From Sebastes aleutianus (Eukaryota; Chordata; Actinopteri; Perciformes; Sebastidae), in contig CAKAKS010000067.1 of assembly GCA_916700875.1 (NCBI GenBank), forward strand, positions 9,203,591-9,267,590: a DNA stretch of 64,000 nucleotides. Reading direction: 5' to 3'. Shown here one piece after another: positions 27,391 through 39,300 of the stretch. Position 1 is the first letter of the stretch. Each line of letters begins with the position of its first letter. The notes beneath the pieces are model-generated. The model was not told the DNA's origin. It saw only the letters and a list, made by a program, of their open reading frames with translations, and ran no database searches. Position numbers and translations under genes: made by a program.

Positions 27391-30300
27391 GCACACGTCT
27401 TGCCACCCATTTGCCATTCACCACACAGAGAGCAATAATAAGAGCTGCCACTCTGCTCTGTTGCTAGATTAGTTAGACCTGACTCTTTAAAAATCCTTCT
27501 TTCATTTGCCCGTTGCATCCACTGAGCCCCTCTTGCTAAGATGCAAGAGGTCCTCATTATGTTGTGCGCTCTCCTAATTGCGCTGCTGCGAGTCAAGAAT
27601 TGATCTGCTCCTGATAAGAGAAGAGGTGGCCATGAGAAAATGACGAGCTCGACTGGTCGGCCTTCGATTTTTGGTGGCTATTCTCATTAGTGCTGACACG
27701 GCCGCGCCTCGGCAGCCTTGAGTTGGTAGCGTGGCCCAGAATACTGTGTTGGAGCTCAGCGAGCGCTTTGTGGGCTCCAGGTGATTCTAACCAGGCCAAG
27801 AAAGGAGCCAGCACTTGGACGGGGAGTAATTATCCCCCTTTCAGAACCACTGGCTGCACTACAGGAGAGCCCATCACGAGGGGGGCACGGGGAATGGGCC
27901 GCGCTGGCCCAATCCGTATGGCGCTCTGGAAATACATGCAGTGCGCTTCCACATAGGCGCATAAATCTGACTGAATACTGGCATGCAAGGCAGAAGTGAT
28001 TATCTGGGATAATCAAGCATTCACTCTCCTCATGTTGAAGAAAAAGGCAGTGTATGGTAATGAGGGGAGAGGGGGGCGGGGGGGGCACTGTGTGACTGTA
28101 GCAGGCTCATAATCCACAGAATCGCTCCGTGGTCACTCCTCCAAAAACGAGTCACGGAAGCGGTGAATACACATTTAAGGAGGATTTACGACTCAGACAC
28201 ATTGCTAGGAGGGTTAAGCACTTGTTTTATGACTGGTACGATAAGAGGAGATATCAGCCTTTTTTTATGTGTGACACTTATAACCGTGAAAACGCCTCTT
28301 TTCTCCCCGCAACGAGTTGGCTTATGTCAAAGTCATCGAGGTGTGAAATCTCTGCAGAATTTAAAGCGGGAACGCATTAAAAGATTCGATAAATGCTTAA
28401 ATCTAGAAAATTATTTTAAATATTTATGAGAAAAGCACTTTACACTTTAAGACAGTTTGTCTTGTGTAAAATCTAGTAACACATTGAAAGCAGTGATCAG
28501 CAGAAATATTGCCATCTAGCGAGTACGTGTAAGTGCGAGGATGTGCGAGTGATTGTGTCGTTGAATTTATGCACGAGTGTGGTTTTGAGTGCCTTCAGTG
28601 TGTCAGTAAATTTTCTCTGAGTACACCACTGAAACCCACTGATACACTCGGGCAGAGAGACTTTATCTCCCTCTTCACTCTGCTGTGTCTGGGCCCGGCC
28701 ATTCTCGCATGATTGACAGACCTCGATCTGGACAGCCAGGATTAAACCTATCAATCACATAAAGCTTGGAGACAAAAAAAAAAAAAAAAGAAAGAAAAAA
28801 AAATCGGGGCAGTAAATTCAATTGAGAGCACAGGGAGAAAATTGAGGTGAAGAAATATAGGAGGCCATTACCGGGCTATAGGGCTGTAGGAAAGTGAGGC
28901 CTTGCAGGATTTAGTTTCAGACGACTCCATAAATTCATATCAAATGACTGCAGGAGTGAAATATCAGTGAGGTTACTGTAAACCCTTTGTGATCTTTTAG
29001 GTGGAATTGTGCTCAGTCAAGGACAGCCTATACAGGGGGATGTATTAAAGTCCTCTGAATAACAAATCAACATAAAAAGCTGGTATTTTTAGTATCGCCT
29101 TAGAGGACATTTTCATCTACGAACATGCGGCATTTCCTGTTTATCTCCTGTTGACTTTGCTGTATGCATAGAGGTCATGTGTGTGTTAGTTCAGATTGGC
29201 GGCGTTTTGTGTTGCTCTGGGACCAATACTCACGTTTTATGGTTAGTTCCCCATAATTGGACACTCCAACCCCTTTGTCTGAGTGGACGATGCAGCGGTA
29301 GCGGCCCGAGTCGCCCTTGGTCGTGTTCTCCACATCGAAAGTGCCTATGAAGCGCCGGTTGTTCCAAGGTTTAGTGGCTTTCATCGGGGCCTCCCGTCCA
29401 CCGATGCCCTGTTTGGAACCGAGACAAACACACAAGTGAGCCTACAAAATGGAAAGGTTTAATAAGCAAAGTGGCCTGACCTTGTGTGTTTCACAAACTC
29501 TGGTTGAGTGTACTTGTTGTCTGTTCTCGTGCGCGTTTGTTTTGTGTCCTATCACTCCCATCGGTGGCTCATGGTAGGAATACATTTATCACACGGGAAT
29601 GCACGCACACACACACTCACGCACACGTACATACACGCAGTGGGCTCTCCCCAGCTGTCACCCCTCACAGCAGGCAGATGGGGGACATTTGTTCATTAGA
29701 AATATTTCTTCATTACTGTCATCGGGGGACTTCGCTTAATGTTTGTTTTCCAGCTCCTGTGCTAATGAGGACGTGTTTGTTAAAATGATGGAGTACCTGG
29801 CAGAAGACCTTTACCCAGCGTCATGCTCCCACTGATCACATGTGTGACAGTGTGCTTAGCAGCAGAGCCGGCGGGGTTATGTCTGCCAGATGCACTACCT
29901 TCGCTGCTCAGAACAAGGTCAATTCAAGACTGCTGTGCAGCTCAGTTGTGCCGGATATAGTACACGGTATCCACAGAGCCAACATCTATATAGGTTAAGA
30001 CCATACTGCGGTGATCTGAAACAACTGTAATCCCCTGCCTCCCTGACACACAGAGGCCTCTGGTGAGCAGGTGAAATCTCAAACACAAGGGCACAATAAA
30101 GCAATGTGTGAATGTCTTAGCTGGAATTTGTCAAATGATTTTCCAGAAAACAACTTTTAAAAGTGAATACAAGCTGTTCCGAATTTAAAAAAGTTTCCAT
30201 ACTGTGTGTAAGCATGGTAAATGACAAGGTGCCATGATATATATTAACATGATTTAACCCCCCCCCCATGGTATCTCTTCTTCACTTCCATCTCGTAAGT

Positions 30301-33300
30301 TGTTTCCTCATATCAATTTCTAATTCAGAGCTGTGTTTAAACTGCTAACCAGAACTGTTTTTGAGGTTAACTGCCAATTTCAATGGACATCTGCTAGCCA
30401 ATCAGGAAAATGGCTGTGGTGGAACCGTTTACATTTGGCCCTATGTAATTAGGGTTGAACATGTTTAAAATAACCAAGTGCCTCATCTTCTCTTTTGCTA
30501 CCCTCTCCTTATACCGTGCAATTTTTGGATCCATTTTTGGAGTTATTGAACATGCACAATTGTCTCAGTGTCTGTAGTATTATGGGTTGTTCTGTGATGT
30601 TGATTGATTATCAATTTATATTTTGTTTACCGTGTAATTTACTTTTTTTTTTGCACAAAATGGTTGACAGCTGTTACCATCTGGCCTGATTTCACTTGGA
30701 TAAAATGTTGATTTTGTAACCAATCCAGTTATGACAAACACCTTAAAAGGTACAATGTGTAGGATTTGGCGATTGCAACCAACTTCTCCCGTGTGCCAAG
30801 CGTGTAGGAGAACTACGGTGGCCAACAAGAAAAGGCGAATGCCCCTGTCTAGAGCCAGTGTTTTGGTTTGTCCATTCTGGGCTACTGTAGCAACAATGTG
30901 CTTGTAGATACAAACGGCTCATTTTAAAAGGCTCAGACACACTAAAACGACATCAAAGAAATAGCGGCGATGAATACCGACTGTTGCGTTGCCTCGCGTT
31001 GCCTGTGTCTCGTCCAAAAAGTTGCACTCGAACACACCGCAAAGACTACAGCCAACAGCCAACTACCATTTACATTCTGCGCCTACGTGAGAGGAAATAA
31101 CTCTCTACTCCAGCAGGCAGCGGTAGTCTGTATTTTTCATTCAAAAAGGGAAACTGAAACACCAAGGACTGCAGATATACAAGCCGTTGTTATGATACGT
31201 ACATGAAACAAAGCGGCGCTTGCCGACCATTTTCACACCACTCTCACTCACCACTTAGCATTCCAGATGCCCATGTCGTTGTGAAAACATCCGTTTGTTG
31301 GAATTATCAGATGAAAATGAAAATGAGTAAGAGCCTTCTGTATGTGCCCTCTTGACTTGTATGTGCCGTCTTGACTTGCTTCCTCACGTCTGCTTCTCTT
31401 CTCGTGCACTGATTAATTTACGCTGAACAGCCAATCAGAGTGATTTCTCTCACTGACAGGCTTCGCCACCGATTCAACATGCTGAATCGGACAAAAAGCC
31501 TCAAACAAGGGCAGACTAGAGCCGACGGCGCGGGACACACCGAAAAAAATAGGGTAACAGACGCTAACCGACGGCCCCAAACTGTCTGACGGCAGGTCGT
31601 CGGCTTGGTGTGTCAGGGCCTTAAGGTAACGAAAACACAACGATTCATATTTTCAGGTGATTATAAACTATTATTATATTCCATTTCTGCCAATAGATCC
31701 CCCTAAATGCTACACACTGTTCCTTTAAACCAGACGCTAATCTTATCTATCATCATGACTTACTGAAGAACCTAATGCTACATCTCTAATTTCCACATTT
31801 AAAGAAGACATAAGCCCGCGGCCTTCTTAGACAACAGTAGCACTGCTGATCAGAAGATTACATATTCAGACAGTAGGGTCTGTTCAGTAAGACACATTCA
31901 TTTCCAGAGGGCCCACTTCTAATACTGATTCCACCCTCTGATCTAGTCTTTGATCTGGAGTGTAAGTTAAAGGATAAAAATGGATCTCACCTGAAGCCAG
32001 AGGCGGAAATTGTCCCTTTTGCGTCCATTGACGGTGCAGTGAAACGATGCGGTCTGTCCAGCGTTGACCTCAACTCCCTTTATAGTGAGGAAGTGAGGTG
32101 TGTTCACTATGGGAAAAAAAATGCAAATATCTATCAGACAGCTGCAGAAAAGTTATATAAGAGCACATGCTGAGATGCAGCGTTTGCTAAAATGGGTTTG
32201 TACTTGAGAGTTAATGAGACTTAATCACTAGAGCTGGGTGCTAGAGTAGCGGCTCAACGGGTGCATCAAGATCTATGCTCCTATGTCCACAGATTTGCTC
32301 ACTTCGTAACTCTTTTGCAAAGATTTGTATGCAGAACTGAAAGAAGTAGGCATGCATGGATAGTGCTCTTTCTGATACCCGTCAGTGCCGGAGGCCAGCA
32401 TCGCTTTGTGAGGAGCATTCCACCTAAATCCTTGAGATGAGACACCAGAGGCCGATCTTACACCTCTACCAAAAGCCCAGTTTCTGCTTTCTCTTAATGC
32501 CATCCTTTCATTGATCGAGGGGATTTTTCCAAAAGCATTATTCTCTTCTCCATGTGCTCATTATCAGTGTGCACACTGACTGGGATAGTCCACAGAAAGT
32601 AACTTATATAGAACATTTTTGATTAGTACCGCTATTCTGCATAGAAAAATAGGGCAATTCAGTGGAGCGACCTTGATTCATAACATAACCAAATCTCTAA
32701 AGACTTGGCAAAAAGCTAATTCTATCACTTTCATCATCAAGACTTTCACTTCTACTTAATATTTTACAACCTCGACGTCTTTGAACTACACCTCCTTTAT
32801 AACTTTGTCAATCCGTCCAGCGCCAAAAAAGACAAATCTATTTTTCTCATTGCTAATGTCTTCTTTAATGATGCAAGGAGAGGCAGACCACCCAGTGCCA
32901 TAATCACACCTTTGTGCTAGATATTCCACATGGTCTTATAAATAGAAAATGAATTGGCTGCGCTCCACTGAGGAGTCGCTCTGATCATTTTGCTTATCAC
33001 TCAAAAGAAACCCAATTGCCACTGAGCGGGTTATTGATCCGCTCACGCTTTTGCGCATTTGAACATTGATCACGTCGCAAGGCCTCATTGATTTGCTCCA
33101 ATACATTTACATGCAACACGTATCGCGATATAAATCCATCCTATTGACATAACATTTGTAGGAATTCAGCTGCTTTCAAATGGTTACCAGGTCATTAGCG
33201 CCTAACAATCAGAGCTTGATACTTCAGCTATGAGGGGTAAAGTATAAATCAATTGATGAAAACCCGCGCTGTATCGATTTAGACTTAGACCGTAGAGTGT

Positions 33301-36300
33301 GAAAACCTCTTTGTATAAACTTAAGGAGTGCCGTATAGACTAACATAACTCTCAATACTCAAAAGCATAGACATGACGAATCCTGAAGAGCCCTCATCCT
33401 TGTTCTCCCACGGCAGCAGCAGCCGATCCCAAAAGCTGAAGCAGAATAAATCTAAATATGCCAGTGATTACATGTTCATTAGCTCCGCAGCGCACTCTGA
33501 AGTGTTCTTATTCCGCAAGGGTAGCAGTACTCTGAACATCTGAGAGATGAGATGCTTTACTGAATATCCTTGAGGGAGGAGAAAAATAGTGGAATCCAAA
33601 CACAAGCAGCAGCAAACTGTATGGTGGTATTTGTTTTTTTCGGGGTTTTTTGCGCTCTTTCTCCCATCTCTCAAAGGATAGATTTAACACAGCCACTCCA
33701 ACATTATATCCTGAGCACACTTCAGCATGTCAACTGTATGCTCATAAATCTTCAGGGAGCTAGGAGGAGGGAGGTTTACACTTTGGATTGACTGTAGCAT
33801 CCTCTTTGAAGGCCTTTTGTTTGACTGGGAGGCCTTGAACAGAACAACGATACAGGTATTTGGGAGGGTGTCATGGAAAGGACAATGAATGTTTGATGAT
33901 ATTCTTTTATGGCGAAGGGGAAAAAGGACTTACTGCACTGGTGGCCCTGGACCACGACGTCTTTGATGGCCAGCAAGCCACGCTGCCCTGAGGTTACGGC
34001 TTCAAACACAATCTGAGGAGGAGAGAGGAGACTCATAACACCAATGATAAATGGCCACATGTCTTCAAATGGCACTTGAGTGAGGCTGCCCGTGTGCACA
34101 GAGAAAGTCCAGCTCCTGCTAATGCGATCTGCTCGTAGCTGGGATGCAGCTGGTCACACAGCTGCAGGCCACTGACATTATTTCCACAATATGTCACAGT
34201 TGATAGGTGTTATGACATGCAAGTATTAAATTAAGTTTGAGCCTTGAGACGATTAGCACTCAGTCTGTGACAAACACATACTGTAGTGTACGGGAGGTGA
34301 GACACCTCTGACATACTTGCTGTCTAATCATTCCATTGTCCTCACTGCACAACAATGTAGATGAATTGGATTTTGTTTGTGCATTGAATAATGACATTCG
34401 TATACCCATCTCTAAGTTGGCATTGCGTTACATTGCACTATTAAAACTTAGGAAATGTCTTAGCTGGTACAGAATCTGTTGCTAGGAAACATTTGCAGTG
34501 CCAAAGCAATCAAAAAAAGACCTATGAACACCAAGTCCGTATTTTTCGTCCGAAATTGTCGCACGTTTAAAAAATAAATACAACCTCAACTTTTGTCCGT
34601 CATTAAAGTTTTTGGAACAGGTTTGATTTTCTGCGTTTTTTTGCATCTGTCAGAGTTGTTTGACTACTCAGAGCCACCTTAATGCAAACATCATCATCCA
34701 AAATGGCATCTGACAAGCTGATTCACTTCATTCATTTGTCTCCCAGCACAAAGCGCTTTACGACAAACACAGAATACAGAGATGAGGAACTTAAAGATAG
34801 ATTGTGGCAGGTGATTGCAGAACAGCTTGGAATCAGGGATGGTCTCCATACAAAGGATGTACGAAAGATTAGACTAGCTAAACGAATTAAAAAAAACGCT
34901 TACTAAACTACAGACTTGGTGTGCAAAGCCCTTTACTTCCAAATGTAACAGTTTTAGGAGGCCAAATGCTAAATTTAACCAACAAATCTTTTATAAATTT
35001 AAGTGTGACTTTGTTATATTTACACATGCAAACATTGGAGCGTTACAGAGTTAGCAATATTTATGTAGAATGAGGGTGAAATAACACCTATACAGAATTA
35101 TTTGGCCATTTAATCTACAGTTTTTGACATAACATTTTGTAATTTGAGGTATATGGTATATTTGTTGTGAAATGTAATTTAAATCTTTCACATTTACATC
35201 ATTATTAAACAGCATTTGAATCAAGTGTTGGGTCAGTTATATGTTAGCAAGCCAACGTTAGCTTGGTCAGTTGGTTCACTTAGCAATGAAACTGTTTTAC
35301 CTGGCAGTAACTGGGTGTAAATATCTATTAACAACTACTGTAATCTTTAAGTAAGAATGAGTTTGTGTGGTGCAACCTGTTTTATTTTGTGATACGTTAA
35401 TCTTCACTTATCAAAGACTTAGATTATAGCCAGGCAAAGTTAAAATTTATGAACAGCTGGTGCAAATGTCTCCTGGTTACTTTGGATAATCCACAGACCT
35501 TACCGTCAACTATTTTCATTGTTGATAGTATTGTTGGCACTACTGTCTACTAAGAAAAAAGCTCTATAAAAACGGTTGACTGGGGTGGGAATCTCAGAGG
35601 TGAATACCTTAAAACTTGAAAAATGAAACCAAAACTATCAACATGGATAGACGCCACTAGAGGCAAGTGTGAACATATGTGATATATAGGCTATGTTGCC
35701 TTTAACAGTTGCTGTATGTCTAGTGTTACTTGTCTGACATGTTTGTTGCCAACTCTGACAACAAAAATAACTGAAATCATGTACAACTGTGCTGTGTAAC
35801 ACTAACATGACCCTATTTTAAGAGCCGAGTTCTCCTGCAAAACAAATGGTCCTAAGCCCTGACAGAGGGCGTGTCCCAGCAGAATGTCAGAGTTATGTAC
35901 TCGCTGGTCTGCACTGTGATAAAAAGGGAAACAGAATGCCAGTCCCTTCCCAAACCCAGGGTGTGGTACAGAGACCCATTACACCACACACACACTCAGA
36001 CTACTCATGTTTAGCATTCCATCATTCCCTAAATATAAGCCTATATCTTCCAGTGAATGCTATATATTAATGGATATGTTCCGTATAAGGTCTCACACAG
36101 AAACTTATGTTCTGCTAGCCGTAGCCAGGCTGCACACACATACATCTCTGAGATTCCTTTTGTAGCCTGGGAATGTGGAGGCAGAGATAGTTACCATTGT
36201 CATCTGGGAGGCAGGATGCCTTCAGATAAGGCTGTCTAATTATAAATTTCTTTTTTTGTCTCATGAAATATGAAAGTGAACGTCCTGGGTGCCAATTATG

Positions 36301-39300
36301 GCCTCATTACAGGCTAATTTAAAGGAAATTAAAAGGCCAACCACTCCATATATCGCCACCAGACAAATGGACTAGCCCCCACTCTCTAATTGAAATCCTT
36401 TGTTTGTGCAACAGACATCAGTCAGCCTGCCTAATAGCTGTGATATAATTGATTCCAACATCAATGATAGTGCAGTGCATAATTGGGCCTGACCCACAGA
36501 CTGAAAATATTCACATGGGACGAAAGCTGTTGATGTCACGGGAAAGTTCACCATTCTCATTTGTCGGAGACACGCGCACAGTGAACCCAACATTCAATGT
36601 CTACATCACCGCACTGGCTATCCCTGAGGGACTTGGCTAAGTAGTACATTACAGCAGGATTGATTAGCTCTGTCATAGGCTCTACTGTATTGAAATCAAG
36701 ATAGATGAGGACATTTGGGTTTTTCTCTCTCATTGCTGCACATCAGGATAAATAATGGGTGTTCATCTTTTGCACAAAGTACATATTTTGATGTGCAGAA
36801 CACATTACGTTTATTGAAAATTATAGCTCTTGCACAGTGTTCTGCAGTTTTGGAAATGCATGACAATCTCTATTAAAACTTTTAGGGATGACCTGACAGA
36901 AGAGTAATTATCAAAGGCTGAAAGGCTCATGATGACTAAAAGCCTTACTGGTAATTAAAAAATAATTTCCAAGTATCAGGTGGCTTCCCTTTGACGATTG
37001 CGTAGGTTACTATGCAATTAAAGATACCTATAATTAGTGCCGTGTTGTTAATTAGTGACAATTTCAAGCATTTGGTCTCTCTTTTCTTGACTGAGAGCAG
37101 CGCTAAGATTATTAGCATCCTCGCATTTGCCCGTGTTGTCAGTTTGGGTCTGGAACAATTACAAACAGAGACCTTCCGCTGGGGTTTGAAAGGCAACAGA
37201 TGCTGGGAGTTTCCCCGAACACACTGGAAAGCACAACACGTCATTTTGGGGCTAAATGCTCTCGCCACGTGCAGAGATCTGCTTAAACGCACCACGAACA
37301 GTATGTCAAAATGTGTCAAAGTGTCACTGAACTTCACTTCCAAAAGCAACACACTATTTATGTTTAAAGGTGGAGATTGGTTTTGTTGAAGTCTAAACGT
37401 GTCTAAAAGTAAAGTGTCTACACTTCACAAATAAAAGGTGAACAAAACATTTTATTTCTTAATTTCAAAATACGATCAATAATGGTTAGGGCTTTGACTC
37501 GTGGTCTGCATTTCCTTTCAGCCAGTAATGTCTGCACGAGGGATGAATCCGAACACAACAAGCTGCGCCTTTACTACAGAATAGACTCCTTCAATCTTTA
37601 AAAACATTAGACCAGACTGGCTTTGCTTCATTATGTCACACAAGGGTCACCATCCTGTTTCCTCCCCCCTCTTCTCTCTTTCTTTTGTCCATGTGCCTCT
37701 CATTAAGGCTCCTATCTTGCATTCAGCAGTGAGGAGCTCAGCCGGTGTCCCTTGTTAACTAAGTTATCAGGGTGGCTATGATGAGCAAGCAGGAGGACTC
37801 CCCTCAGCCCCGCTGTGTGGACCGGCTCTGCCAGGCCATAATGAAATAATTCACCAAGGGGCTGTCTCCCATTGGGAGGTTAAGGGGTCTCTCTGCATCA
37901 ATTAACATTTGGTGGACTCGTGGAACAAGCCCGGCGAAGACTAATAGCCAGGCAAGTGTGAAATCACCTTGCCCCAGCCAGCAGTCATGTGCATTGGTAA
38001 GTGAAAATGAGTTTTCAGAATTGGAAAAAGAGAACTGGCTCAGATGGAAGGGAGGGAGAACAGATTACCATGGATACCGAGGTAGCCCCAGAAATCAATA
38101 ATCTTAGGTGTTTTGAATGGGCTATTGTGCGATTGTTTGGACCTTCTCAAATTATAAATTTGTCTTGCTCCACCCAGCGAGCCGGCTTTTAATGGCTTTG
38201 GCTGGACCACAAAGGCTGCTTTCAATGAGCAGCCTAGTTTTGTGATGAGACATTATGCAAAAGAGAGATGGATTCACACTGCACATCCTCACCTGGTAGA
38301 AGTTGGGCCAGTAGGTGCTGATGGCCAGTTCTACCTGTCCCCAGGAGCGAGTGGCTGGACCGGATACGTTCCAAACAGGCATTCCCATGGGACTGTTGTT
38401 CTCTTTGATATAGACGTTCAGGTGACCTGGGTGGCTGTTGTCTCTGCCTCCTATGTAGTAGTGGAAAGTAACGCAGTGGGTGTCATTCTCCCTCAGCTGC
38501 GGCGTCAGCAGTAAGGCCTTCTGCCCCGCAAAGCGTCCTGACGTGTTCATCATCATGAAGGCTGAACCTGCAACATGGACAAGAGGATTCACGAGTTGAG
38601 CAGGTTTTATTCAATCAGCAGTTCAGACAGTGTCAGCTAAACGGATATTCGAAGTAAAAAGTCCTGTAATAGCCATAATCATACATTATTATATATACAA
38701 CTGCAAACTCATCCACCTGGCATGAATAAACTACAAAAAAATACTTTGAAATATCATAAAGGAAGGTGTTTTTTAGCCACACTTGCTCTATGAAAGACTA
38801 AATATTTTCCAGTCCACCACTTTACTACTGGATGGATTGCCATGAAGTTTTGTACTGACATTCATGGTTCCCAGGTATTCTCAAGATGTATCATAATTAG
38901 GGCTGTCAATGGATTAAAATATTTAATCACGATTAATTGCATGATTGTCCATAGTTAATCGTGATTAATCGCAAATTAATCACACATTTTTTGTCTGTTC
39001 AAAACGTATCTTAAAGGGAGATTTGTCAAGTATTTAATACTCTCATCAACATGGGAGTGGGCAAATATGCTGCTTCATGCAAAATGTATGAATATATTTA
39101 TTATTGGAAATCAATTAACAACACAAAACAATGACAATTATTGTCCAGAAACCATCACAGGTACTGCATTTAGCATAAAAAAATATGCTCAAATCATAAC
39201 GAGGCAAACTCAAGCCTAATAGGCAACAACAGATGTCAGTGTGACAGTCTGCTGACTTGACTATAACTTGCCCAAACCTACATTATCATAAAGTGGGCAT

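Larger units (their letters stand above)
21656..29233 (-). other. ptprm intron 6 (7.6 kb)
   Basis: It contains a possible hAT-like left end near 22698 (taggggtgtcatga) with unclear right limit, the nested transposon cluster 25557-27308, a CA repeat and an A tract near 28.8 kb. 23.3-25.5 kb and 27.4-28.7 kb look unique, with no exon-like segments recognised. 27600-28000 is relatively GC-rich. Confidence 0.75.
29409..31990 (-). other. ptprm intron 5 (2.6 kb)
   Basis: It separates the two Ig exons. More than a third of it is the nested TTAA element 30747-31724. The remaining sequence (29409-30740 and 31730-31990) shows a short C run (30258-30267) and nothing else recognisable. Confidence 0.8.
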
